A program made the position numbers and the translations under genes. The notes under the pieces are model-generated. The model was not told where the DNA came from and did no database searches. It saw nothing but the letters and a program-made list of their open reading frames with translations. This document shows, piece by piece, positions 30,595 through 39,604 of a DNA stretch of 40,271 nt (the stretch's first letter is position 1; each line of letters begins with the position of its first letter). This DNA comes from Gallibacterium anatis DSM 16844 = F 149 (GTDB lineage: Bacteria > Pseudomonadota > Gammaproteobacteria > Enterobacterales > Pasteurellaceae): positions 1-40,271 of the forward strand of contig NZ_KB903679.1 in the NCBI RefSeq assembly GCF_000379785.1. Direction: 5' to 3'.

Positions 30595-31506
30595 TTATTT
30601 CCCTCCTTTTTCATCATTTTCGTGCGGATCAAGCGGTTTTTCTTCATCCATCTCTTCAGTGTTTGGACCTATTGCAATGTAGTGAGCTGCCGCACCTACC
30701 GCTAATGCACCCATTGCCACTCCGGCAAGTGGTTTAAGAATGCCTTTCCAGAGCGAAACCACTTCGCTGATATGTGGATCTTTTGGTAAACCGGAATAGA
30801 GTTCAGGACGATCAGCGTGGTGTAGCACATACATTACGTGAGTACCGCCAACACCTTGAGGATCATAAATACCGGCATTTTCATAGCCACGGCTCTTAAG
30901 ATCCGCTACGCGTTTTTCAGCATATTCCAACATTTCCTGTTTGCTACCGAAATGGATTGCGCCGGTCGGACAAGTTTTCGCACAAGCCGGAGCCTGACCG
31001 ACACTGACACGATCGGAACAAAGCGTACATTTATAAGCACGATTATCTTCCGGATTGATACGAGGAACGTTAAACGGACAACCGGCAATACAGTAACCAC
31101 AACCGATACATTTATCGGATTGATAGTCAACGATACCGTTTGCATACTGAATGATCGCTCCCGGTGAAGGACAAGCTTTCAAACAGCCCGGTTCAGCACA
31201 GTGCATACAACCGTCTTTACGGATTAACCATTCAAGACGATCATTTTCTTCAACTTCGTTGAATTTCATCACTGTCCAAGCTTTTGGCTCTAAATCAACC
31301 GGGTTGTCGTAACTACCGACACATTCACCCGGTTCGGCACGTAGATTGTTCCATTCGGAACAAGCGACTTGGCACGCTTTACAACCGATACAGGTTGTTA
31401 CGTCAATTAATTTTGCCACCTCTACCGTGTGATCACGCACTTGTGGTGCCGGTGTTAGCGCTGAAGTGGCTGAGGCGCGGATAATATCTTGAGTTTGAAC
31501 TGCCAT
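30595..31506 (-). CDS. fdnH: Formate dehydrogenase iron-sulfur subunit
   Basis: Electron-transfer subunit of 303 aa with four ferredoxin-like clusters: [46 protein letters not shown], and [21 protein letters not shown]. One C-terminal transmembrane helix (about residues 255-280, [20 protein letters not shown]) anchors it in the inner membrane. It lies one base after the fdnG stop on the minus strand. It bridges the periplasmic molybdenum subunit to cytochrome FdnI. Confidence 0.96.
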   Translation of the reverse strand: MAVQTQDIIRASATSALTPAPQVRDHTVEVAKLIDVTTCIGCKACQVACSEWNNLRAEPGECVGSYDNPVDLEPKAWTVMKFNEVEENDRLEWLIRKDGCMHCAEPGCLKACPSPGAIIQYANGIVDYQSDKCIGCGYCIAGCPFNVPRINPEDNRAYKCTLCSDRVSVGQAPACAKTCPTGAIHFGSKQEMLEYAEKRVADLKSRGYENAGIYDPQGVGGTHVMYVLHHADRPELYSGLPKDPHISEVVSLWKGILKPLAGVAMGALAVGAAAHYIAIGPNTEEMDEEKPLDPHENDEKGGK

Positions 31507-31507
31507 C

Positions 31508-34500
31508 TTATGCCTCCGCTACTTTTTCAATGTTAACTAAAAACGCTTTGAATTCCGGTGTTTGCGTATTGGCATCACCGACACGAGGTGTCAAGTTATT
31601 GGCGAAGAAGCCTTTTTTACCGACACCGACAAAGCCCCAGTGAATCGGAATACCGACAGTATGTACCGGTTTACCGTCAACGTTTAATGGACGGATACGT
31701 TTGGTAACAACAGCAACTGCTTTAATATAACCACGAACAGAAGTCACTTTTACTTTATCGCCGTGTTTAATGCCTTTTTCGGCAGCAAGTTGTTCGCTGA
31801 TTTCCACAAATTGTTCCGGCTGTGCAATCACATTTAATAGTGAGTTCTTCGTCCAGAAGTGGAAATGTTCAGTTAAACGATAAGTTGTTCCGACATAAGG
31901 GAATTTTTCGTGTGAACCGAAAGATTCCTTGTCTGATGCCAAAATACGCGCCACAGGGTTTGAAACCACGTTCGGATGCAATGGGTTTGTACCAATCGGT
32001 GTTTCAATCGGTTCATAATGTTCAGGGAACGGACCTTCTGCCATCTTATCGATAGCAAACAGACGAGAAACCCCTTCAGGTTGCATAATGAACGGAGTCA
32101 CATCGCTTCCCGGCGGTGCAGCACCAAAGTCGGCAACATCGACGTAGTTCCAGTTTTTACCGTTCCATTTCACTAATTGGCGTTTCGGATTCCAAGGTTT
32201 ACCTTGTAAATCAGCGGACGCACGGTTATAGATGATACGGCGGTTTAACGGCCACGCAAATGCCCAACCTAAAGTGTTACCTAAACCTGATGGATCAGAG
32301 CTGTCGCGGCGAGCCATCATATTGCCTTTTTCTGTCCATTGACCGGTATAAATCCAGTTACCGGCGGAAGTGGTACCGTCATCGCGCAAGAAACCGAAAC
32401 TTGGTAATAATTCACCTTTTTTAACTAAAATATTACCGTTCGCATCTTTAATATCTTCCAGCGCATAACCGTTATTTTCTTTCGCTAATTCTTCGGCTGT
32501 CGGTTCAGTCGGATTGAGGTAATTCCACGACATCGCGTGAAGTTGTTCAATTCCGCGACCGCCCTCTTTATCGTAAAGCTCTAGCATTGCTTCACGAATT
32601 TCAGAAAGAATAACAACATCCGGTTTGGCTTCTTCAGGCGCAGCAGCACCTTTCCAGTGCCATTGTAACCAACGACCTGAGTTGGCGATTGAACCGTCTT
32701 CTTCAGCGAAACAGGTAGTTGGTAAACGGAAGACTTCGGTTTGAATATCTTCGGTTTTCACGTCGTTATATTCACCGTAGTTTTTCCAGAAATCGGAAGT
32801 ATCTGTTGCTAACGGATCCATAACAACTAAGAATTTCAGTTTGCTGAGTGCGCTGATCACTTTGTTTTTATCTGGATATGAAGCAATCGGGTTAAAGCCT
32901 TGGCAGAGATAACCGTTGACTTTGCCGGCATACATCATATCGATGAAACGGAAGTGGTCATATTTTTGATCCATCTTCGGCAAGAAGTGATAACCGAATT
33001 GATTGTCGGCAGTCGCTTTGTCACCAAAGAAAGTTTTCAACATACTGATAAAGAATTTAGGTGTGTTACCCCAGTAATTGACCTGACCTTTTTGTGAAAG
33101 TTTCGGTGTAATGCGATTGAGATAAGTTTCTAAAGAAATATCTTTATCGGTCGGTAAGCCCATATAGCCCGGCAACATATGCGGGAATAGACCTAAGTCA
33201 GTAATTCCTTGTACGTTTGAGTGCCCACGCAACGCATTGACACCACCACCGGCAACCCCGATATTACCGAGTAATAACTGGATCATTGCCATAGTACGAA
33301 TATTTTGTGAACCAACAGTGTGTTGAGTCCAGCCTAATGCGTACATAAAGGTGGCAGCCTTCGCCGGATCGGCTGTTTTAGCGATTTCAGTACAGAAAGT
33401 TAAGAAATCTTTTTGTTTTGTTCCGCAAATACGTTCAACCATTTCCGGTGTATAACGGGAAACGTGTTTCTTCAATAGATTAATAACACAACGCGGATCT
33501 TGCATAGTCATATCACGTTTAGCGAAACCTTCTTCATCCAACTGATAAGACCAAGTGGATTTATCATATTGGCGTTTTTCAGGATCGTAACCGCTGAATA
33601 GACCCTCTTCAAAACCAAAGCCTTCGTTTACTAAGAAAGTTGCATTGGTATAGTGTTTAACATATTCGTGTTGGATCTTATCGTTGCTTAATAGATAGTT
33701 AATTACCCCTGAGAGGAATGCAATATCGGTACCTGAACGAATCGGCATATAAATATCGGCGACAGATGCGGTACGATGGAAACGTGGATCTACCACCATA
33801 ATTTTCGCACCATTGTTTTTCTTCGCTTCGATTGCCCAACGGAAACCGACAGGGTGTGCCTCAGCGGCATTACCGCCCATCACGATAACGAGATCGGAAT
33901 TTTTAATATCAACCCAGTGATTGGTCATCGCACCGCGACCAAATGATGGAGCAAGACTTGCTACCGTTGGTCCGTGTCAGATACTCGCTTGGTTGTCTAC
34001 AGAAAGAATACCTAACATTCTTGCCCATTTTTGGGTCAAAATGCCGGTTTCGTTACTCGCTGCTGATGCCGCCAACATACCTGTGGTTAACCAACGGTTT
34101 ACCGGAGTACCCTCTGCATTGGTTTCAATATAATTGGCATCGCGGTCATCTTTCATTAAGCGGGCGATACGTGTAATTGCTTCGTGCCAAGAAATACGTT
34201 TCCATTCTTTAGAACCCGGCGCACGATATTCCGGATATTGTAAACGGTTCGGGCTGTTTACATAATCTAAGGCACCGGCACCTTTCGGACAAAGCGCTCC
34301 GCGGCTTACAGGATGATCCGGATCGCCTTCGATATGGAACAATTTGCCTTTAACATTTTTTGCTTTATCGCCGATGGAATAAAGTAGCATTCCACAGCCA
34401 ACAGCACAGTAAGTACAGGTATTTCTCGTTTCTGTCGTGTGTAATAATTTATACTCACGAGGAGCAGCCAACGCCGCTTCCGGCGCGAACCCGAGCATAG

Positions 34501-34564
34501 CGGCACTTGTGCCAGCCATTCCACCTGCACAGATCTTAAAGAATTTTCTTCTTGTGACCTGCAT
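31508..34564 (-). CDS. fdnG: Formate dehydrogenase catalytic subunit, selenocysteine-containing
   Basis: Periplasmic molybdopterin oxidoreductase that oxidises formate to CO2; 1018 aa when TGA at 33979-33977 is read as selenocysteine (residue 196). Reading through joins VDNQASI[13 protein letters not shown] without loss of frame, exactly the family active site. The N-terminus has a Tat signal with TRRKFFK (residues 4-10) and an AALA-type cleavage region, then the 4Fe-4S site [12 protein letters not shown]. Molybdopterin-binding domains follow, through [10 protein letters not shown] and the C-terminal [12 protein letters not shown] segment. A SECIS-type hairpin follows the TGA. ATG 34564 follows AAGGAG. 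Automatic callers will split it into two ORFs at 33977; it is one gene, not a pseudogene. Confidence 0.96.
33935..33976 (-). promoter_or_regulatory. Bacterial SECIS element in fdnG
   Basis: Directly after the TGA, the minus strand forms an outer stem (GACCAA with TTGGTC) and an apical stem GG-U-AGCAA / UUGCU-CC with a GUC loop and a bulged U (33965-33948). This closely resembles the E. coli fdhF and fdnG hairpins bound by SelB, in which a bulged U and a G-U-containing apical loop are required. It marks the TGA as selenocysteine. Confidence 0.85.
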
Positions 34565-34610
34565 AGATACTCCTTGTTGGATAGTAATAGAGTGGTTAAT
34601 AAATTTGTTT

Positions 34611-34624
34611 TAGATTGTAATCAA
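34611..34624 (-). promoter_or_regulatory. Candidate FNR box of fdnG
   Basis: On the minus strand TTGAT-TACA-ATCTA matches the FNR consensus TTGAT-N4-ATCAA at nine of ten positions. Centred at about 34617, it would sit near -41.5 of a start at about 34576, with TATTAC as the -10. This fits anaerobic activation of formate respiration. Confidence 0.55.
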
Positions 34625-34670
34625 AATGTAATCCATACATTTTGCGGTGTAGGTTACTCTTTCTTTGTAA

Positions 34671-34676
34671 TATAAT
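34671..34676 (+). promoter_or_regulatory. Probable -10 box of fdhD
   Basis: A perfect TATAAT on the plus strand, about 100 bases before the fdhD start. No good -35 is visible at normal spacing, which may indicate an activator-dependent promoter. Confidence 0.4.
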
Positions 34677-34681
34677 CAACG

Positions 34682-34761
34682 CTCAATTGTCTGTTTATAT
34701 TGAGGATTACGTCGGCAAGCATATGCCGATCGCTAGAAAGATACACCTACTTATTATAGGT
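34682..34761 (+). other. Structured leader ahead of fdhD
   Basis: Three consecutive hairpins are visible: CTCAAT/ATTGAG (34682-34704), TCGGCA/TGCCGA (34712-34729) and ACCTA/TAGGT (34745-34761). They fill the predicted roughly 95-base 5' untranslated region of fdhD, beginning near the predicted transcription start. This could be a cis-regulatory RNA, but I cannot match it to a known riboswitch by eye. Confidence 0.4.
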
Positions 34762-34778
34762 ATTTTGGGAAAAATGTG

Positions 34779-35585
34779 ATGCAGTTCATTAATAAGAAAA
34801 GTGTTTTTTATCAAAAAAAAGTGAATTTTTGTGATCCGAGCTTGATTGCGGAAGAAAAAATGGAAACGTTAGCGGTCGAAATGCCGGTAGCCTTGGTTTA
34901 TAACGATATTTCTCACAGTGTAATGATGTGCACGCCCCAAGATTTAGAAGATTTTGCGATTGGTTTTTCTTTGACCGAAGGCATTATTGATGATCCGAAA
35001 CAGATTTATGGCATTGATGTTGAACCGAGTTGCGAAGGGATTGAAGTGCAAATAGAACTGTCCACGCGTAAATTTGTTGATTTAAAGCAATATCGGCGAA
35101 ATTTAGTCGGCAGAACCGGTTGCGGTATTTGTGGCGTGGAGCAGTTACAACAAGTGAAACGTCATTATGCCTCTATTACGCCAACGTTCACATTGGAGTT
35201 AAATCGACTCGATGGTTGTTTAACACAACTGGAACAGCATCAACCTTTGGCGCAAGCAACCGGCGCAACACACGCCGCCGCTTTTTTTAATCCTCAAGGT
35301 GAATTGTTGGCAATTCGTGAAGATGTCGGACGGCACGTTGCACTGGATAAATTATTAGGATGGTATGCAACGCATCAGAGTCCGCAAGGGTTTGTTTTTG
35401 TGAGCAGTCGTGCCAGCTATGAAATGGTGCAAAAATGCTTAGCTTGTGGTGTTGAAATGCTGGTGGCAATTTCCGCACCGACGGCGTTAGCGGTGGAAAT
35501 GGCGGAACAACACAACCTCACTTTATTCGGCTTTGCCCGCCACGGACGTGTTACGCAATATAGCGGTTTACCTGCGACTAATTAA
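34779..35585 (+). CDS. fdhD: Formate dehydrogenase sulfurtransferase FdhD
   Basis: Cytoplasmic protein of 268 aa that transfers sulfur from IscS to the molybdenum cofactor of formate dehydrogenase, needed for activity. The catalytic loop is [13 protein letters not shown] (C-x2-C). Others are [44 protein letters not shown] and the C-terminal [16 protein letters not shown] 34779 is chosen over GTG 34776; GGGA lies about ten bases upstream. It is divergent from fdnG, as in H. influenzae. Its last bases overlap the convergent ybhA-like gene by eight. Confidence 0.95.
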   Translation: MQFINKKSVFYQKKVNFCDPSLIAEEKMETLAVEMPVALVYNDISHSVMMCTPQDLEDFAIGFSLTEGIIDDPKQIYGIDVEPSCEGIEVQIELSTRKFVDLKQYRRNLVGRTGCGICGVEQLQQVKRHYASITPTFTLELNRLDGCLTQLEQHQPLAQATGATHAAAFFNPQGELLAIREDVGRHVALDKLLGWYATHQSPQGFVFVSSRASYEMVQKCLACGVEMLVAISAPTALAVEMAEQHNLTLFGFARHGRVTQYSGLPATN

Positions 35586-36396
35586 AAAGATATTGCTCAA
35601 GTGTAGCAGCAATGCCATTTTCATCGTTGCTAAGGGTGACCAATTTTGCCTGTTGTTTCACTTCTTCTTCAGCATTACCCATCGCAACACCTAAGCCGAC
35701 ACTCGATAGCATACTGGTATCATTATGGTTATCGCCAAATGCAATGACCTGTTGCGGATCAATTTGCCACGCTTGCAATAATTCCAATAAACGCCCACCT
35801 TTGCTGTTGCCGACATTGGCAATATCAACACGATCAACCCACGACCATTCGCAACTGAATTGATCCGCCGACAGTTGATCTACCACTTGCAACATCACTT
35901 CCCGATTTGGTGCACTGATAACACATTTCCAAATAATATCGCCGCTGCTGATAAAGTGATAGAGATCAGGCACTTGACGCACATTCGGACGAACCACCTC
36001 ATCACAACTGTCCGCCCACGCTTTGAATTTTGTCATATGGGGATTAAATATCTGAAAATTCATTGCATCTCGGGAGTAGAGCAACACGTGAGAGCCATAT
36101 TGATTGGCTAAATCCAAAATGCGTTTTGCTTTGGCGGCAGTCAACGGATTGGCTGCCAACACCTGATCATTTTGCATTTGGTATAGATAAGTGCCGTTAC
36201 AGCAGATTACCGGCGTATCCAAGCCAAGTTGATGATAATAGGGTTTCACCGCTGTATGATGGCGACCGGTTACCAACACCACTTTTTTACCGAGAGTTTT
36301 GGCTTTTTGTATCGCCTCAACACTGCTTGGCAAGATTTCACCGTTACTGTTCAATAATGTGCCGTCTAAATCAAAAGCGACAACTTGATAAGACAT
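35578..36396 (-). CDS. ybhA: Cof-type HAD phosphatase, YbhA-like
   Basis: Cytoplasmic HAD-superfamily IIB phosphatase of 272 aa. The nucleophile motif is [15 protein letters not shown], motif II is [14 protein letters not shown], and motif IV is [16 protein letters not shown]; the cap segment [12 protein letters not shown] is present. Across its length it follows E. coli YbhA (pyridoxal-phosphate and sugar-phosphate phosphatase) more closely than YidA or YigL, for example in [33 protein letters not shown]. Substrate is inferred from that likeness. It follows AGGGGAAAA. It is transcribed in the same direction as dapA, and a hairpin lies between them. Confidence 0.8.
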   Translation of the reverse strand: MSYQVVAFDLDGTLLNSNGEILPSSVEAIQKAKTLGKKVVLVTGRHHTAVKPYYHQLGLDTPVICCNGTYLYQMQNDQVLAANPLTAAKAKRILDLANQYGSHVLLYSRDAMNFQIFNPHMTKFKAWADSCDEVVRPNVRQVPDLYHFISSGDIIWKCVISAPNREVMLQVVDQLSADQFSCEWSWVDRVDIANVGNSKGGRLLELLQAWQIDPQQVIAFGDNHNDTSMLSSVGLGVAMGNAEEEVKQQAKLVTLSNDENGIAATLEQYLFN

Positions 36397-36410
36397 AATT
36401 TTCCCCTAAA

Positions 36411-36440
36411 AATGAGAATGGGGTGCATAAACACCCCATT
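36411..36440 (-). terminator. Possible terminator after dapA
   Basis: A perfect 9-bp stem AATGGGGTG / CACCCCATT (36417-36425, 36432-36440) with a six-base loop. On the minus strand it is followed by CTCATTTTT, a displaced T-run. It lies 14 bases past the dapA stop and before ybhA, so it may reduce read-through. Confidence 0.5.
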
Positions 36441-36453
36441 AAATTGCTAAATA

Positions 36454-37347
36454 TTATAATAAACCGGCTGTTTGCAACGCTTTAATCACTTTTGGTTGCG
36501 CTGCTTCACTTAATACAGTGAGCGGTAGACGCAGTGTCGGTTCATCAATTAAGCCGAGTTTGTAGCACGCCCATTTCACCGGAATTGGATTGGATTCAAC
36601 AAACAGATCGTGGTGCAATGCCATTAAACGTTGATTAATTTTTTCCGCTTCATCAAATTTACCGGCTAAAGCCAACTGACAAACTTTTGCCATATCTGCC
36701 GCTGCCACATTGGTGGTTACTGAAATCACCCCTTCCGCACCCTCTTTCATAGAATCTAAGAAAGTCGCATCATCACCGCTTAACACAATGAAATCTTCAC
36801 CGGCAAGCTGTTTAATTTTTTTCACGCGGCTAACATCACCGGTTGCTTCTTTAATACCGACAATATTTTCGATTTTAGACAAGCGACCGACAGTTTCCGG
36901 CAATAAATCGCTGCCGGTACGTCCCGGTACGTTATAAAGGATTTGCGGTAAATCGGTGCATTCAGCAATGGTTTTAAAATGCTGATACATCCCTTCCTGT
37001 GTCGGTTTGTTGTAGTAAGGCACTACAGTTAAACAGCCGGCAATACCGCTGCCGTTTAATAATTTGGTCATTGTAACCGCTTCACTGGTGGCATTGGCAC
37101 CTGTTCCGGCAATTACCGGAATGCGGCCATCGGCAAATTCGAGTGTTTTTAAAATGGTTTTAATGTTTTCTTCAATACTTAAAGTGGCAGATTCACCGCT
37201 GGTGCCTACGGAAACAATCGCATTGGTGCCGGCTTCGATATGGTAATTAACCAATTTTTTTAATTGACCGTAATTGACTTCACCGGCGCTATCCATTGGG
37301 GTTACGAGGGCAACAATGCTGCCTGAAAATAAAGGTTGTGATGACAT
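36454..37347 (-). CDS. dapA: 4-hydroxy-tetrahydrodipicolinate synthase
   Basis: TIM-barrel aldolase of 297 aa that condenses pyruvate and aspartate semialdehyde, the first committed step to lysine and diaminopimelate for the cell wall. Motifs are [37 protein letters not shown] with the active-site tyrosine, LYNVPGRTG, and VGIKEATGD with the Schiff-base lysine; the phosphate-independent loop [12 protein letters not shown] follows. ATG 37347 follows AGGAGG. Divergent from bcp, with about 240 bases between them. Confidence 0.97.
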   Translation of the reverse strand: MSSQPLFSGSIVALVTPMDSAGEVNYGQLKKLVNYHIEAGTNAIVSVGTSGESATLSIEENIKTILKTLEFADGRIPVIAGTGANATSEAVTMTKLLNGSGIAGCLTVVPYYNKPTQEGMYQHFKTIAECTDLPQILYNVPGRTGSDLLPETVGRLSKIENIVGIKEATGDVSRVKKIKQLAGEDFIVLSGDDATFLDSMKEGAEGVISVTTNVAAADMAKVCQLALAGKFDEAEKINQRLMALHHDLFVESNPIPVKWACYKLGLIDEPTLRLPLTVLSEAAQPKVIKALQTAGLL

Positions 37348-37512
37348 AATTCCTCCTGAGCGTTTGTTCGCTGTAATACAAAATTTTTAGAAAAACAATG
37401 TTTTCTAGATTGCCAAAATTACCTTACATTGCAAGCAATTTTTTTATTTTTCACTATAATTTGTTTGAGCGCGGACAAAGCCGCTGCAAATAAAAACAGC
37501 TTGATACTTTCA

Positions 37513-37557
37513 TTGTACGAAGCTTCAGCATTCTTAATGAAGGGAAGCCAAGTACAA
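37513..37557 (+). other. Structured leader upstream of bcp
   Basis: TTGTAC (37513-37518) pairs with GTACAA (37552-37557), and inside it GCTTC (37522-37526) pairs with GAAGC (37544-37548); the two stems are separated by symmetric three-base internal loops GAA and CAA. The structure lies in the probable 5' untranslated region of bcp, 28 bases before its ATG. No known RNA family recognised. Confidence 0.5.
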
Positions 37558-37584
37558 GCGAGTAAAAATTAAAGGAGAAAATCA

Positions 37585-38052
37585 ATGCAAACTTTAACCG
37601 CAGGTGCAAAGGCACCGGAATTTACCTTATTGGATCAACATTCCCAACCGGTATCATTAAACGAATTTCGTGGACAAAAAGTGCTGGTCTATTTCTATCC
37701 GAAAGCGTTAACACCGGGATGCACAACCCAAGCGTGTGGCATTCGTGATACAAAAGCAGAGTGGCAGAAGTTAAATGTGAAAGTTTTAGGTATCAGCCCT
37801 GATTTACCGGCAAAATTGGCGCAATTTGAACAGAAGAAAGAACTTAATTTCACACTGTTATCCGATCCGGAACACAAAGTCGCAGAGGCATTCGGCGTTT
37901 GGGGTGAGAAAAAATTTATGGGCAGAACCTTTGACGGCATTCATCGCATCAGTTTTTTAATTAATGAGCAAGGTGAGATTGAAAAAGTGTTTGATAAGTT
38001 CAAAACCGGAGAGCATCATCAAGTGGTGCTTGATTACCTTCAATCTCAATAA
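37585..38052 (+). CDS. bcp: Thiol peroxidase Bcp (atypical 2-Cys peroxiredoxin)
   Basis: Cytoplasmic thioredoxin-dependent peroxidase of 155 aa. The peroxidatic Cys46 lies in YPKALTPGCTTQACGIRD, with the resolving Cys51 five residues on, as in the BCP/PrxQ subgroup; the conserved FDGIHRISFLI strand and FKTGEHH end are present. AAAGGAGAAA precedes the ATG. Divergent from dapA, a known neighbour in related genomes. A strong terminator follows. Confidence 0.96.
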   Translation: MQTLTAGAKAPEFTLLDQHSQPVSLNEFRGQKVLVYFYPKALTPGCTTQACGIRDTKAEWQKLNVKVLGISPDLPAKLAQFEQKKELNFTLLSDPEHKVAEAFGVWGEKKFMGRTFDGIHRISFLINEQGEIEKVFDKFKTGEHHQVVLDYLQSQ

Positions 38053-38085
38053 GCACTACTTTGTAGCCAACATCTTATCTTTTGA

Positions 38086-38119
38086 TCAGCAGCAGGCAGT
38101 GTGCCAGCTGCTGAGTTTT
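38086..38119 (+). terminator. Rho-independent terminator of bcp
   Basis: TCAGCAGC / GCTGCTGA (38086-38093, 38107-38114) continues, after an A-A mismatch, into GGCA / TGCC with a GTG loop, and is followed by GTTTTT. A very stable hairpin 33 bases after the stop. Confidence 0.93.
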
Positions 38120-38350
38120 TATGTCTTATCTTGAACCAGATCAATTCTTAACGATAACTCTGCGATGTAGCAAATAGCGTTTGCACACAAAATCGGTACA
38201 TTTTGCGAAAAAATATGAACCGGATATAGATCAAAATTACCTGAAAAAGGTTACTAAGCCTGTGTTTATCAGTGCTGAAAACCGTCATCAAAAATGAAAT
38301 TTTAATAAATATAATCACTTTTGAAATTATTTTTTGTGTTATTAAGTTTA

Positions 38351-38378
38351 TATTTTGTAGCATAGTAGCTACAAAATA
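38351..38378. repeat. 11-bp perfect inverted repeat
   Basis: TATTTTGTAGC (38351-38361) and GCTACAAAATA (38368-38378) surround ATAGTA. It stands alone in non-coding DNA. It could be a terminator on either strand or a protein-binding palindrome; neither side has a clean T-run. Confidence 0.7.
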
Positions 38379-38771
38379 ATAATGTGATAGGTAAATTATC
38401 TCAGAAAGCATTTTTATACACTTTTTCTAAGAAAAAATTTAATTTTTTATAAAAATTATATAAATATCAATAAGATATTTCACTTCAAATGATGTTGTTT
38501 TTTTGTTCTATAAAAAAAATAGCATTAATGGCAATAGTGAAAATTTTAATATTATTAAAAATAAAGAAAAAACTAATAAATTTATTTTTTAAAGAGAATT
38601 AAAAATAAAATTTAATAATATTTTGTTATCAATGGTGAATATTATTTCCTGTTCTAAAGTGATTTTTTTATAAATCAAAAATTGAGTGTATTAATATCAT
38701 TTTTGCAGTTCATTTTTTAAGCTGTAAAAAATAAAATATATATTTATCAATATAATATGATTTTTGTGATC

Positions 38772-38783
38772 GGGGGGGGGGGG
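38772..38783 (+). repeat. Poly-G tract of 12 upstream of the adhesin
   Basis: Twelve consecutive Gs in otherwise very AT-rich DNA, 182 bases before the adhesin ATG. Homopolymeric G or C tracts of this length are slippage-prone and in many mucosal bacteria vary the activity of nearby promoters. Confidence 0.85.
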
Positions 38784-38852
38784 TATTTTGAAATTTTCAT
38801 ATTTTTTCGTATAAATGATTTTAATATACATAAATATTAATTAATTTTCATT

Positions 38853-38881
38853 TTGAATACAAAAAGAATGTTGAGTTATCT
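38853..38881 (+). promoter_or_regulatory. Possible adhesin promoter
   Basis: A TTGAAT hexamer and a TTATCT hexamer lie 17 bases apart, roughly 85 bases before the adhesin ATG and about 70 bases past the G-tract. In such AT-rich sequence chance matches are common. Confidence 0.3.
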
Positions 38882-38965
38882 ATTATTTGAGAGTAATTTT
38901 CTCACATCAAAATACCTTCCTTATTTACAAATTTAAATTCTTATTAGAGGACTATTGGAATAGTT

Positions 38966-39604
38966 ATGAGCATCCAACTTGTTATTAAAAATAAATTGGT
39001 TAAAAAATCGCTAAACGAGCACGAGAAGTATAATATAAATGCTACAATCGGCGAAAAATATAATATAATCGACACTGTTACCGGTAAAACACCGAAAGAT
39101 TTAAAGGTCTACCGTGATCACGACAACCTAGTATTGAAGTTAGTTGATGAAGATATTGAGGTTGTGATTCAAGGGTTCTGGTCAACTTGCAGCAAAGAGA
39201 GTCAATGTTTTGCAGAGTTGGATGTACAGAAAGACGATGACAGTTATGGCACAGTGATCATTACCCAAGTGGACCACGAATTATCAGGGTTGGTTGCCGG
39301 TGAAATAGGTACATTACCGGAATCCAATAATGTTGGTTGGTGGATTTTAGGTGGCGGTTTATTGGCAGGCGGGATTGCGGCAGCGGTTTCTGCCGGTGGT
39401 TCAAGTTCAAACGGAGACAAAAATGGCGAAAAAACAGAAACAAATGAGTTACCGGAAAATGGTGGAAAAAATTCACAAGGTTCAACGAATGAGCCTAATG
39501 GAGAGCCTACAGATCCATCACAGAGCAGAAATGGTGGAGGAAACTCAGAAGATCCAACTCAGAAGATCCAACTCAGAAACCGTCTTCAGAGCCTGATGGG
39601 TTAA
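38966..39604 (+). CDS. N-terminal part of a large BapA-type surface adhesin (frame ends early)
   Basis: A 212-codon reading frame that ends at TAA 39602-39604 only because the frame is shifted at a 14-bp tandem repeat. Residues 1-110 resemble the prefix domain of type I-secreted BapA/Bap-like adhesins: a short-strand region with VTGKTPKDLKVYRDHDNLVL and DIEVVIQGFW. A small hydrophobic glycine-rich segment (NNVGWWILGGGLLAGGIAAA) follows, then a Gly/Ser/Asn-rich linker with GGSSSNGDKNGEKTET. There is no Sec signal peptide, consistent with a C-terminal type I secretion signal outside the window. AGAGGA lies about 15 bases before the ATG. The protein would continue in the next frame if one repeat unit were lost. 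Confidence 0.75.
   Translation: MSIQLVIKNKLVKKSLNEHEKYNINATIGEKYNIIDTVTGKTPKDLKVYRDHDNLVLKLVDEDIEVVIQGFWSTCSKESQCFAELDVQKDDDSYGTVIITQVDHELSGLVAGEIGTLPESNNVGWWILGGGLLAGGIAAAVSAGGSSSNGDKNGEKTETNELPENGGKNSQGSTNEPNGEPTDPSQSRNGGGNSEDPTQKIQLRNRLQSLMG
39543..39578 (+). repeat. 14-bp tandem repeat at the adhesin frame break
   Basis: The unit ACTCAGAAGATCCA occurs twice in tandem (39543-39556, 39557-39570), followed by a partial third copy ACTCAGAA (39571-39578). Because 14 is not a multiple of three, each gain or loss changes the frame. One copy, or four, would give GNSEDPTQKPSSEPDGL and continue into the downstream frame; two copies, as here, lead to a stop 32 bases later. Confidence 0.9.

Larger units (their letters stand above)
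38120..38965. other. AT-rich non-coding region between bcp and the adhesin
   Basis: About 850 bases with no convincing gene. From roughly 38400 onward the sequence is dominated by runs of A and T, unlike the rest of the window. It contains an 11-bp inverted repeat (38351-38378), a run of 12 Gs (38772-38783) and the probable adhesin promoter. A minus-strand 87-codon ORF at 38148-38411 has no family features and looks like AT-rich noise. Confidence 0.7.

Noticed and set aside
33977-34564. fdnG appears split into two ORFs, as if a pseudogene or frameshift
   Set aside because: The break is a single in-frame TGA at the exact selenocysteine position of the family, followed by a SECIS-type hairpin. 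It is one functional gene.
38148-38411. Minus-strand ORF of 87 codons after bcp
   Set aside because: No family features, no convincing Shine-Dalgarno sequence, very AT-rich codon content, and it spans a palindrome. It looks like chance.
39351-39596. 81-codon ORF in a third frame over the adhesin linker
   Set aside because: It is a shadow in the low-complexity linker. Neither the BapA-like nor the Ig-like domains lie in this frame.
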